From NCBI GenBank assembly GCA_963806455.1, contig CAWDXZ010000002.1, positions 248,001 through 312,000 of the forward strand: DNA of 64,000 bases, in the 5' to 3' direction. How positions within the stretch are numbered: the first letter of the stretch is position 1; every line of letters starts with the position of its first letter. The notes beneath the pieces are model-generated. The model was not told the DNA's origin and ran no database searches. It worked only from the letters and a program-made list of their open reading frames with translations. The DNA comes from Bog-756 sp963806455. Its GTDB lineage: Bacteria; Actinomycetota; Acidimicrobiia; Acidimicrobiales; RAAP-2. The position numbers and the translations under genes are program-made. Shown in pieces: positions 1-8,412 of the stretch.

Positions 1-366
1 GACCCGTCCGACGTCGGCCCAGACGGTGGCGTACCGGGGGTGGCTGTGCACGGCCACGACGACGTCATGGCGCTGCCGGTGGAGCTCGAGGTGCAGTGGG
101 ATCCCGAGGGGCACCGGCCAGTCGCCGTCGACCAGGTTGCCTTCGAGGTCGATGGTCAGGACGTCGTCGGGATGGAGCTCCTCCCACAGGAGGAGCCACG
201 GGTTGCACAACAAGGTCCCGTCCGGTTGTCGGTACGTGATGTGCCCGGCCAGATGGTCGTCATAGCCCTCCCGCCACAGGGTCCGGGCCAGCAGGACCAG
301 CTCCTGCCGGGCGGTGAGCTCGGGCAGGAGGGCATGGCGCCGGGGGCGGAACGGCGCCCGGCTCAC
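1..366 (-). CDS. Class II aldolase/adducin-family protein, cut by the window edge
   Basis: A minus-strand frame opens at GTG 366 and runs 122 codons off the left edge, so only the N-terminal part is present. The segment GYDDHLAGHITYR followed by LLCNPW is typical of the class II aldolase/adducin fold, and AVHSHPRYAT supplies the HxH zinc ligands. Family members cleave or epimerise sugar phosphates, or act on related hydroxy acids; the substrate cannot be told here. The GTG overlaps the TGA of the upstream amidohydrolase gene (GTGA), which indicates translational coupling and suggests one catabolic operon for the pair. Confidence 0.8.
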   Translation of the reverse strand, partial: MSRAPFRPRRHALLPELTARQELVLLARTLWREGYDDHLAGHITYRQPDGTLLCNPWLLLWEELHPDDVLTIDLEGNLVDGDWPVPLGIPLHLELHRQRHDVVVAVHSHPRYATVWADVGRV

Positions 367-1559
367 GGCAGGCGGTGGTCGGGGAGGGGCCACCGGTACA
401 GGGCGGCGGCATTCTCGTGGGTCAGCTTGCGCAGCTCATCGAGGGGGAGGTGGCCCCAGCCGCGCTCGATGACCGCCTGGGTGTCGGGCCAGGTGGAATC
501 GCCGTGCGGGTAGTCGACCTCCACCATGATGTGGTCCAGCCCGATTCGGTGGCGGGTCTCGATGGTCGACGGGTCGTCGATGGTGCAGAACCAGAAATTC
601 CGCTGGAGCACCTCGGCCGGTCGCAGCCCCGCCGCGTCGAAGTCTCGGCCGTACCCCGACCGGTCGACGATGTTGTCGAGCCGGTCGAGCAGCATGGCCA
701 CCCAGCCGATGCCCCCCTCGCTCATGGCGATCTTGAGGCCGGGGAACCGCGAGGGGATGCCCGACCAGAGCCACTCGGCGCAGGCCGACAGGGACATCTG
801 CCCGAACAGGGTCGCCCCCAGGGCCACCAATGGGCTGTCCTCGGGCATGTCGGGCATCCCCGACGACCCGACGTGGAGCGAGATCACCGTCCCGGTCTCC
901 TCGCAGGCCGTCATCATCGGCTCCCAGTACCCCGAGAACAGGCTGGGGAGGCCGATCCGGTGCGGGCGCTCGGGGAGGGTGACCGACCGGAACCCACGAT
1001 CGGCGTTCCGTCTGATCTCGGCCGCCCCCCGGTCGGGGTCGGTCAGGAAGGTGATGCCGCAGGGGATGATCCGATCGGGGTAGGGCTGCCACCATCCCTC
1101 GAACAGCCAGTCGTTCCAGGCTCGGGTCACGGCCAGGCCCAACTCGGGATCGCTGGCGGTCGAGAAGACCTTTCCCGAGAACCCGGTGATCTGGGAGGGG
1201 AAATTGAGCGAGGCCCACACCCCGTTGACGTCCATGTCGGCGATGCGCGCGTCGATGTCCCAGCAGCCGCGCCGCATGTCCTCGAAACGGGTCGGTTCGA
1301 GGGTCACGCACTCGGGCCGACGCCCGGCCACCGCGTTCATCCCCACCTGGGAGTAGAGGTTCCCGTCGAACTCCCACAGCTGGTGGCCGCGGGAGTTCTC
1401 GATGATCCTGGGGGCCCGGGCCGCGAACCGCCGGGGGAGCCGGCCCTCGAACATGTCGGGCGGTTCCACCAGGTGGTCGTCGACGGAGATCACGGTGTAC
1501 CGCACCGGGCGCGGCTCCGGATCGGGGAGCAAGGTGTCCCGACGGGTCGTGATGCTCAC
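363..1559 (-). CDS. Amidohydrolase family 2 (TIM-barrel metal-dependent hydrolase)
   Basis: 398 aa, starting at ATG 1559. The N-terminal SVDDHLVEPPD (residues 25-35) and C-terminal MVEVDYPHGDSTW (about 345-357) are hallmarks of the amidohydrolase_2 family (PF04909), together with the mid-protein histidine in ISLHVGSSG. Members hydrolyse or decarboxylate aromatic and cyclic carboxylic acids in the cytoplasm using a metal-bound water. Length is normal for the family. The stop overlaps the start of the class II aldolase-like gene, so the two probably act in one degradative route. Substrate is not recognisable. Confidence 0.88.
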   Translation of the reverse strand: MSITTRRDTLLPDPEPRPVRYTVISVDDHLVEPPDMFEGRLPRRFAARAPRIIENSRGHQLWEFDGNLYSQVGMNAVAGRRPECVTLEPTRFEDMRRGCWDIDARIADMDVNGVWASLNFPSQITGFSGKVFSTASDPELGLAVTRAWNDWLFEGWWQPYPDRIIPCGITFLTDPDRGAAEIRRNADRGFRSVTLPERPHRIGLPSLFSGYWEPMMTACEETGTVISLHVGSSGMPDMPEDSPLVALGATLFGQMSLSACAEWLWSGIPSRFPGLKIAMSEGGIGWVAMLLDRLDNIVDRSGYGRDFDAAGLRPAEVLQRNFWFCTIDDPSTIETRHRIGLDHIMVEVDYPHGDSTWPDTQAVIERGWGHLPLDELRKLTHENAAALYRWPLPDHRLP

Positions 1560-1699
1560 TTGGATGTCCCCACGACCTGAGTATGCCAGGCCCGATGTGC
1601 GCCCACTCCGGAACCACCGGCGGCCGAGGGGCGCTGGGGCGTCCCCTCATCGGGCGGCAGGCACGGCGGCCGAGCACCCCCGGCGTATCCGGACTGCGC

Positions 1700-2665
1700 C
1701 TAGGCGAACAGAGGGGTGAAGGACAGGATGCCGTGCACGTACTGCACGGTGGAGGGGAACATGCCGCTGCGTTGGACGGAGACGAGCCCCTGGTAGTAGC
1801 CGGCCAGGGCCAGGCCCTCGTCCCCTCCGGTCTGGACCAGCAACTGGTGGAGGTAGGCGGCCGCCATCTCGATGTTGTCGGAGGTATTGGTGGCCTGGAG
1901 CCCGGGCTGGGCGAGCGAGACCCTGAGCCTGGTCACGGTGGACGGTTCGAGCTGCCCGATGCCCACGGCCCCGGTGGAGGACACCACCGGCATCTGCCAC
2001 CCCGACTCCCACCAGCACATGGCCTCGAGCAACGGCGCCGGCACCCCGAACCCGGTCGCCCACCGCTCGAAGAGCGGCCGGAGCGCCAGCCGCTCGGGAT
2101 GGGCCAACAGCCCGGCAGGAAGCGTCGACCGCTGCACCTGGGCGGACAGCAGGCCGACCCCGCGCGTCGCTGTGCCGCCGCCGGCCGAACCCGAAGGGAC
2201 GGCCAACCGGGCACCGATCTCGACGTGCGAAGGATCGCCGATGCCGTTGGCGTCGACGATGGCAGCCACGGTCGTCCCGTACCGGGAGGCGATGCTCCAC
2301 AGTGTGTCGCCCGAGGCGACGACCACCGTCGCCGGCCCGGTGGTCGTCGGCCCGGCATCCGACGAGGCTGCCGCGGGTATCTGGAGCACGGTGCCGGCTT
2401 GGACCATGTTGGGATCGCCGATGCCGTTGTCGACCACCAGGGCCGACACGGTGATGCCGTAGGTCTGGGCGATCTCGGTCAGCGTGGCACCGGGCTGGAC
2501 CCGCACGGTGGTGGCGCCGGCCGTCGCCCGGCCGGATGGCGGCCGCGGCCAGGGCGGCGACCGCCGAGACCGCCACGACACGGGCGGCGGCGATCCATCG
2601 CCGTGTCCCGTGGCCGCGCCGGCCACCTCGGTCCGGCAGGGTGGCAGGTTCCCTTGCGAGCACAC
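1700..2665 (-). CDS. Secreted LysM peptidoglycan-binding protein with lytic-transglycosylase-like domain, frameshifted near its N-terminus
   Basis: The body encodes two LysM modules (VRVQPGATLTEIAQTYG and VVASGDTLWSIASRYG) followed by an SLT-like domain (PLLEAMCWWESGW, GAVGIGQLEPST, AGYYQG), so it probably binds and cleaves or remodels peptidoglycan. In the frame of the body the first ~50 residues are nonsense-like and have no export signal. The frame opening at GTG 2663 instead encodes RRWIAAARVVAVSAVAALAAAA, a convincing signal or anchor helix. Joining the two frames needs a one-base change near 2530-2540. Either the gene is damaged or the assembly has an indel. The gene is monocistronic. 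Confidence 0.72.
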   Translation of the reverse strand: MCSQGNLPPCRTEVAGAATGHGDGSPPPVSWRSRRSPPWPRPPSGRATAGATTVRVQPGATLTEIAQTYGITVSALVVDNGIGDPNMVQAGTVLQIPAAASSDAGPTTTGPATVVVASGDTLWSIASRYGTTVAAIVDANGIGDPSHVEIGARLAVPSGSAGGGTATRGVGLLSAQVQRSTLPAGLLAHPERLALRPLFERWATGFGVPAPLLEAMCWWESGWQMPVVSSTGAVGIGQLEPSTVTRLRVSLAQPGLQATNTSDNIEMAAAYLHQLLVQTGGDEGLALAGYYQGLVSVQRSGMFPSTVQYVHGILSFTPLFA

Positions 2666-2808
2666 CGTCTTATCGTCGCCACGGGTCCGTCACTTGAGGC
2701 TGGCGCCCCGGGGGTGCGGTCGACACCGGGTTTCCGCCTGGTCGGGCCGATCACGGCCGGCCCGGGGCGCCGGGCACCCGCCGGCGGAGCGACGCCGTCG
2801 GGACGCCC

Positions 2809-3827
2809 TCAGGACGTGGTCGCCATACGGTCGATTTCGTCGAGGTGCCGCCGTCTGGCGTCGTCGTCGAGGGAGGAGGCCATGATGGAGTTGCGGGCCA
2901 GTTGCACGAGTTCGTGGTGCTCGAGACCGAGGGGCCCGACCAGTGCCTCGATGTTGTCGGCCACATAGCCGCCGAAATAGGCCGGGTCGTCGGAGTTCAC
3001 CGTCACCTGCACTCCCCGCCGGAGCAATCGGGCCAGGTTGTGCTGCTCCAACGAGGGGACCACGCCCAGCTGCACATTGGACAGCGGGCACATGGTGAGC
3101 GGTGTCCGGTCGGCCACCAGGCGGTCCACCAGCTGCGGGTCGTCCTCGCAACGCACGCCGTGGTCGATGCGGCGGGCGCCGAGCAGGTCGAGCGCCTCCC
3201 AGATGTACCCGGCCGGCCCCTCCTCGCCGGCATGGGCCACCGCCCACAGCCCCTCCCCGGCGGCCCGGTCGAAGACGGCGCGGAACAGAGAGGGGGGAAG
3301 CCGCGCTCGGTGGAGTCGAGCCCCACCGCCGTCAGGTGCTGGCGGAAGGGGAGGGCCCGCCCGAAGGCGTCCATCGCCGCGTCCCCGCCCAAGTGCCGCA
3401 AGAAGCAGAGGATGAGCCGGGACGTGATGCCCAGACGGGTCTCCCCATCCGCCAGGGCGCCGGAGATGCCGCCGATCACCGCATCGAGCGGGACGCCCCG
3501 TTCGGTGTGCGTCTGGGGGTCGAAGAAGATCTCGGTGTGGACCACGCCCTGGGACTGTGCCTTCTCGAGGTAGGCCGTCGTGAGCTCGTAGAAATCACGT
3601 TCCCCGACCAGCACCCGGCACCCGGCGTAGTAGATGTCGAGGAATGCCTGCAGGTCGCCGAAGACGTACGCCTGTCGCACCGCCGACACATCGGCGTAGG
3701 GCAGAGCCACCCGGTTGCGGGCGGCCAGCGAGAAGAGCATCTCGGGCTCGAGGGTGCCCTCGATGTGGAGATGGAGCTCGGCCTTGGGCAGGCGCCGGAT
3801 GAGGCCCGTCGTGGCCGCGAGGGTCAC
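2809..3827 (-). pseudogene. Adenine/adenosine deaminase, split by one frameshift in a six-base homopolymer
   Basis: The N-terminal frame from GTG 3827 has the zinc motif HLHIEGTLEPE and the stretch EIFFDPQTHTERG, which points to the adenine-deaminase branch. It reads correctly to GLDSTERGFPP. The rest (RAVFDRAAGEGLWAVAHAGE, RIDHGVR, NSDDPAYFGGY) lies in another frame ending at 2809. One missing C in the run at about 3291-3296 explains the break. With that base restored the protein is about 339 aa and complete. The family deaminates adenine or adenosine in purine salvage. Its start overlaps the stop of the acyl-CoA ligase (GTGA), making it the last gene of the P450 operon. The homopolymer position makes a sequencing error at least as likely as true inactivation. 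Confidence 0.82.
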
Positions 3828-5503
3828 GGGCCCTCACCCGCCGGCGCGGCGGCAGGATCGGCCCGGTGGCGGGTGTCGAATGCCTCCTCCAATGCGGCGA
3901 CGTCATCGGGGGACATCGGGCTCAGGGGGCGCCGCCGGGCCGGCCGCCAGAACAGGCGTCCCTTGCCGTGCCAGGGCTGGCGTCGGAGGACCTGCTTGTC
4001 CACCTTGTTGGTGGCCGTGACGGGAAGGTGGTCGAGGACGCGGACATAGCGCGGGGCCCATTTCGTGCCCAGGTCGGGCTGGCCGGCGAGGAACGCGTCG
4101 AATTCGGCGGGGTCGAAGGAGCCCGGGTCGCCCGTCTCGAGCACCGCCATCACCTGGTCGTCGACGGTCCGCTCGTCGGGGACACCGAAGACGGCGACAC
4201 CGGTGACCGGCCCGAACCGTTCCAGCAAGCGCTCGAGCGGTGCCGCGGCGAAGTTCTCCCCGTCTACCCGGAGCCAGTCGAGGGTGCGGCCGGCGAAGTA
4301 GAAGACGCCCGACTCGTCCCGGTAGCCGAGGTCGCCTGACCAGTACCAGCCGTGGCGGGAGCGTTGACGGGTCGCTTCGGGGTTGTTGTAGTAGCCCTCG
4401 AACCGGGCGAGGGCGTTGCGCCCCACGATCTCACCGATGGCTTCGTTCGGGTTCACCATGTGCCCGGCCGCGTCAAAGCGGGCCGCCTCGCATTCCTCGC
4501 CGGTCTCGGCATCCACGATGGCTACGTCGAGCCCGCCGAGGGGCATTCCCAGCGCCTCGGCGGGCAGCCCCGACCTGGGCACGAAGACGATGGCGTTCTC
4601 GCTCGATCCGTAGCCCGACAGCACCCGGCACCCGAACCGGCGCTCGAAGGCGGCCATGTCGGCCACCGAGGACTCGGGGGCGAGAACCACTTTCAGCCGG
4701 TTGAGGCGATCCTCTGGGTCGGGTGGCGTGCTCACGATGAAGGAGAGAGCCCGGCCGATGGTGGCGAAGAAGGTGCTCGACGTGGAGCGGATGTCCGCCA
4801 TGCACGTGGAGGCCGAGAACCTGCGGCGCAGGACGATGGAGGCGCCGCTCCCCATGGCCGGGAAGACGCTCGAGAACAGCGCGTTCCCGTGGAAGAGCGG
4901 CATAGCGCAGTACAGGACGTCTTCCGGTGCGAACCCGATGCCGGTGGCGGACCGGGCCACCCTCCGCTGGGTGACTCGAACCGCCTTCGGGGCTCCCGTG
5001 GACCCGGCGGTGAACAGCAGCAGGGCGAGGTCGTCGGGCGAGGGTGGGGGATGATCGGGTTGACCGGTCGGAGCGACATCGTCCACCTGGCCGACGTCGA
5101 CGACCCGCGCCCCTCCGAGGTCGAGGCCGGCGAGCAGTGGGCGGTGGTCGGCGTCGGTCAGGATCACGCCACAGTCGGTATGGACCACATCGGCGGACAG
5201 CTCCGACCCGCGGCGGGTCGAGTTGAGCCCGATCAGCACCGACCCGGTCAGGAGCGTCCCACCCAGCGCGAACAGGTACTCGGGTACGTTGTCGAGCAGG
5301 ACGCCGACGTGCGGCGGTCCGCCGCCGGCGAGCGACCGTAGCCAGGCCCCCCACCGGGCCATCTCGGCCACGACGTCGGACCAGGTCCAGGTGCGCTCCT
5401 CGAACAGCAGGCCTCGACCCGGGTCATCGGCCCGGATGAGAACGGCCTCGCACCCGGTCGAGACGGGCTCAGGAGTCGAGGGACTGCCGGGGGGCGGTCC
5501 CAT
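3824..5503 (-). CDS. Acyl-CoA ligase (AMP-forming, FadD-like)
   Basis: About 559 aa from ATG 5503, which lies two bases after the P450 stop. The AMP-binding loop LLFTAGSTGAPKAVRV, the adenine-site motif GYGSSENA, the GWYWSGDLGYRDE aspartate motif, and the C-terminal lysine region TATNKVDKQVLRR are all present. The enzyme activates a carboxylic acid as an acyl-adenylate and transfers it to CoA. Its position right after a P450 suggests that the oxidised substrate is made into a CoA thioester, as in sterol side-chain or long-chain acid breakdown. The stop overlaps the deaminase start (GTGA). Substrate is inferred from context only. Confidence 0.87.
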   Translation of the reverse strand: MGPPPGSPSTPEPVSTGCEAVLIRADDPGRGLLFEERTWTWSDVVAEMARWGAWLRSLAGGGPPHVGVLLDNVPEYLFALGGTLLTGSVLIGLNSTRRGSELSADVVHTDCGVILTDADHRPLLAGLDLGGARVVDVGQVDDVAPTGQPDHPPPSPDDLALLLFTAGSTGAPKAVRVTQRRVARSATGIGFAPEDVLYCAMPLFHGNALFSSVFPAMGSGASIVLRRRFSASTCMADIRSTSSTFFATIGRALSFIVSTPPDPEDRLNRLKVVLAPESSVADMAAFERRFGCRVLSGYGSSENAIVFVPRSGLPAEALGMPLGGLDVAIVDAETGEECEAARFDAAGHMVNPNEAIGEIVGRNALARFEGYYNNPEATRQRSRHGWYWSGDLGYRDESGVFYFAGRTLDWLRVDGENFAAAPLERLLERFGPVTGVAVFGVPDERTVDDQVMAVLETGDPGSFDPAEFDAFLAGQPDLGTKWAPRYVRVLDHLPVTATNKVDKQVLRRQPWHGKGRLFWRPARRRPLSPMSPDDVAALEEAFDTRHRADPAAAPAGEGP

Positions 5504-5505
5504 GG

Positions 5506-6681
5506 TCACGCCAGCCGGACCGGGGCCCGGGTGACCTGGCGGAGCAAGGTCGAGGGGGCACGGTGGATCTCCCCGGACAGGGTGTACTCCGGCCAACGGG
5601 CCAGCATCTCCTCCAGGAGGACCCGTGTCTCGAGCCGGGCCAGGCTGGCCCCGATGCAGAAGTGCTCGCCGAAGCCGAACGCCACGTGGGGATTGGGCGA
5701 CCGGGTGATGTCGAAGCGATCGGCCGACTCCCCGAACACCTCTTCGTCACGGTTGCCGGCACCGTAGGCCATGACCACATAGTCGCCCGGACCGAGCTCG
5801 GCGGATCCGAGCGTGACCGGACGGGTGGTCGTCCGGGCCATGGCCATGATGGGCGTGGTCCATCGGAGCATCTCCTCGACCGCCGAGGGTATGAGGGCCG
5901 GTTGGTGGACCAGCCGGGCCCGCTGGTCCGGGTGCTCGGCCAGGGCGATGAGCCCCCCGGTCATGAGCGACCGGGTCGTCTCGTTGCCGGCCACCAGCAG
6001 CGTCATGCAGAATCCCTGCACCTCCCGATGGGTCAGTCGGACGCCGTCCATCTCGGCGGTGAGGAGTGCGCCGAGCAGATCGTCGGTCGGGACGCGCCAC
6101 CTCGCCTCCAGCTGGCGGTCGAAGTAGGCGAGGAGCTCGAGAGCCGACCGGGCATTGTCATCGGTGACGTCAGTGGCCGACTCCATGACGGCGTCCGACC
6201 ACCGCCGGAAGTCGGCGCGGTCCTCGGGAGGAAGGCCGAGGAGCTCGGCGATGACCAGCAGAGGCAGGGGGGCGCACACCGCTTCGACCAGGTCGACGGT
6301 CCGGCCGGGATCGACCGCGTCGAGGAGCTGCCGGGTGAGCTCCCGGACCCGCGACTCGAAGGCGGCCACCCGCCGTGGGGTGAATGCCCGGGTGACCAGC
6401 TTGCGGTACCGGTCGTGGCGCGGGGGATCGAGGTACAGGAGCGAGTCCTCGGCGGCCACGGGGCGGGAGCGGTCGGCCATCAGCACCCCTCGCCCGGAGC
6501 AGAAGGTCTCCGGTTGCCGGCTGACGGTCTGGATGTCGTCGTGACGCGTCACCGCCCAGAACGCCCCCTGCTCGTGCCAGCTCACCGGACAGCGTCGGCG
6601 GAGCTCGGCCAGGGCGGTGTCGGGATCACCGGCAAAGAACCCGGGCTCCCCGAGGGGGATCTCGAACGTCCCGCTGGTCAT
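5506..6681 (-). CDS. Cytochrome P450
   Basis: 391 aa from ATG 6681 (MTSGTFEIPLG), preferred over upstream GTGs because the P450 fold begins here. The I-helix motif AGNETT (231-236), the ExxR motif within EEMLR (270-273) and the heme loop FGFGEHFCIG with Cys342 are complete, so the protein should bind heme and hydroxylate a substrate with partner ferredoxin and reductase. The sequence resembles CYP124/125-type soluble actinobacterial P450s that act on lipids. First gene of a three-gene operon with the acyl-CoA ligase and deaminase; no redox partner gene lies nearby. Confidence 0.93.
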   Translation of the reverse strand: MTSGTFEIPLGEPGFFAGDPDTALAELRRRCPVSWHEQGAFWAVTRHDDIQTVSRQPETFCSGRGVLMADRSRPVAAEDSLLYLDPPRHDRYRKLVTRAFTPRRVAAFESRVRELTRQLLDAVDPGRTVDLVEAVCAPLPLLVIAELLGLPPEDRADFRRWSDAVMESATDVTDDNARSALELLAYFDRQLEARWRVPTDDLLGALLTAEMDGVRLTHREVQGFCMTLLVAGNETTRSLMTGGLIALAEHPDQRARLVHQPALIPSAVEEMLRWTTPIMAMARTTTRPVTLGSAELGPGDYVVMAYGAGNRDEEVFGESADRFDITRSPNPHVAFGFGEHFCIGASLARLETRVLLEEMLARWPEYTLSGEIHRAPSTLLRQVTRAPVRLA

Positions 6682-6828
6682 GTCGGCTCCCGACGCGGCG
6701 CACCCCGCCATGTCGCCGCGCCGCACCACCGACCGATCGGCATGCCGTAGACCAGACGCAACAGACCCTCCTCTCCGGCACCCGTCGAAGGCGCCCACCC
6801 ACCGCGCTCCGGCCCGGGGGTCGCCACG

Positions 6829-6834
6829 ATTGTA
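6829..6834 (-). promoter_or_regulatory. Candidate -10 element for the P450 operon
   Basis: TACAAT on the minus strand, in the 234-bp gap between the divergent P450 and nucleosidase genes. No good -35 is visible at the usual spacing, so the call rests on the -10 alone. Confidence 0.35.
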
Positions 6835-6873
6835 GGGTCACCGCCGGCCCGGGCGACGGCCGAGCGCCACCGG

Positions 6874-6879
6874 TAGCAT
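6874..6879 (+). promoter_or_regulatory. Candidate -10 element for the nucleosidase gene
   Basis: TAGCAT (TANNNT) 37 bases before the start codon at 6916, with a GGAGGAG ribosome site at about 6902-6908 in between. Spacing fits a short leader. The -35 is not evident. Confidence 0.35.
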
Positions 6880-6915
6880 CACTCCCGGTCGCCGCGCGCC
6901 ACGGAGGAGATCCCC

Positions 6916-7614
6916 ATGCCGCTCGCGTTCATCTGCGCCATGCCCATGGAGCTCGCCCCCCTCAAGAGGAAGCTGCGCCTGGAGAAGACCCGCGCCGGGC
7001 CGCTCGACATCTACCGGGGCCGCATCGGGGACCTCCCGGTGGTGGCCATCGTGACCGGCATGGGCACCTCCCTCGCCGCCCAGCGGCTGGCCCTCCTGCT
7101 CGAGGCCGTCGACATCGAACGGGTGGTCGTGGTCGGCATCACCGGGGCGGTCGAGGATGAGACACCCATCGGCTCGCTCGTCCTGCCCGAGGTCGTGGTG
7201 AACGGGCACACCGGCGCAGAGTACCGTCCCCATTCCCTCGGCCACCGCAAGGCGAGCGGCAAGATGTGGACGACGGACACACTCATCACCGACCTCGACG
7301 TCGTCGCCGGGCTTCGAGCCGATGGGGTCGTGTCACTGGACATGGAGACGGCGGCCATCGCCGAGGTCTGCGAGCGCGAGGGGATTCCGTGGTCGGTGTT
7401 CCGGACGATCAGCGACCGCGCTACCGACGGGAGCGTGGACGAGGAGGTGTTCCACCTGAGCAATCAGGACGGCACGCCCAATGCCAGAGCCATCGCCGCC
7501 TACCTGGCCAAGCACCCGGGCCGCTTGCCCGCCATGGCCCGCATGGCCAAGGGGGCCAAGCTGGCCACCGAACGTGCCGCCGAGGCGGCCATTGCCGCGG
7601 TGGCCGGTTCGTGA
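6916..7614 (+). CDS. MTA/SAH nucleosidase-like purine nucleoside phosphorylase superfamily protein
   Basis: 232 aa, with GGAGGAG just upstream of the ATG. The N-terminal ICAMPMELAPL matches the 'GAM.EE' opening of Pfs-type nucleosidases. GMGTSLAAQRLA and VVVGITGAVEDE give the phosphate/ribose-site glycine motifs, and VSLDMETAAIAEVCE with TISDRATD is the conserved base-binding and catalytic region. Family members cleave methylthioadenosine or S-adenosylhomocysteine, releasing adenine. An adenine-deaminase-like gene lies 3 kb away, which would fit purine salvage, but the two genes are not in one operon. Confidence 0.82.
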   Translation: MPLAFICAMPMELAPLKRKLRLEKTRAGPLDIYRGRIGDLPVVAIVTGMGTSLAAQRLALLLEAVDIERVVVVGITGAVEDETPIGSLVLPEVVVNGHTGAEYRPHSLGHRKASGKMWTTDTLITDLDVVAGLRADGVVSLDMETAAIAEVCEREGIPWSVFRTISDRATDGSVDEEVFHLSNQDGTPNARAIAAYLAKHPGRLPAMARMAKGAKLATERAAEAAIAAVAGS

Positions 7615-7649
7615 CGAGTGGGTGGTCCTGCCGGCTCCCCGTGCGCCCG

Positions 7650-8254
7650 TCACCCCGAGCGGGCCTGACCACCCCGGGCCAGCCGGGCCTGTACCCGACC
7701 GACCCTCCCCGCGTCGATGGGACTCGGCCTCCGCCGGATCACCAGGAGCCCGACACCGCTCGGCGGAGGCGGACGGAAAGCCGCCCGGGGGAGTGGCCGG
7801 CCCAGCGAGACCTCGAAGGTGCGGAGCCAGCGGGCAGCACCGGGAGCCTGCCCGCCGGCCCAACGCCGACCGGTGTGCCAGGGGACCACGATGTCCGCCT
7901 GCACCAGGGCGCTGCCCGGCGACACCAGGCGCCGCAGCACGGCGGCGCTGACAGCGAACGGCGGGCCACCACCCGGAACGGCTGTCGAGGCAGTCGAAGG
8001 CGCGAGACGTCGGCGACCACCACGGTGAGCCGTCGGCCGCCGAGCCTGCGGTGCAGCTCGGCCGCCCTTCCCGGGTGGAGCTCGAAGGCCACCACCGTCG
8101 CCCTGCGGTCGAGCAGCGGCCCGGTCAGCGCGCCTGTTCCCGCTCCGATGTCGAGCACCAGGTCGCCTCGGCCGACGCCCGCATCGGCCACGATCTGGGC
8201 AGCCCGATGGCTAGCGAGCTGATGCCATCCCCACCGCGCCTCCCGACCGGGCAC
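7650..8254 (-). pseudogene. Erm-type 23S rRNA adenine-N6 methyltransferase, degenerate (catalytic NPPF motif hit by a frameshifting deletion)
   Basis: From GTG 8254 the frame has ARWGWHQLASHRA, the SAM-binding motif VLDIGAGTGALTGPL, and VVAFELHPGRAAEL, all typical of Erm/KsgA-fold enzymes of actinobacteria. After RQPFRVVA the frame breaks, and the family sequence resumes in another frame as PPFAVSAAVLRRLVSPG. Comparing with the usual VVANPPF suggests a four-base loss near 7970-7985 that removes the catalytic Asn of motif IV. This is not a homopolymer, so real inactivation is likely. Intact relatives dimethylate A2058 and give macrolide-lincosamide tolerance. Confidence 0.72.
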
Positions 8255-8412
8255 GAAGGACCGTCACGAAGCACGTCATGGAGGTCATGGTACAAGAAGA
8301 GCCATGGTGCCGGGCCAGGTGGCACTCAATCCGACGGAGCGACCAGCGACCTCCCGTCCGGTTTTAGACGGGGCGCAAACCGGATATGTAATCCAGTCTT
8401 GGAGGGAGAACC

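Noticed and set aside
375..1580. Long plus-strand open frame opposite the amidohydrolase gene
   Set aside because: It mirrors codon structure of the minus-strand gene and shows no domain; the same holds for most long frames opposite real genes in this GC-rich DNA.
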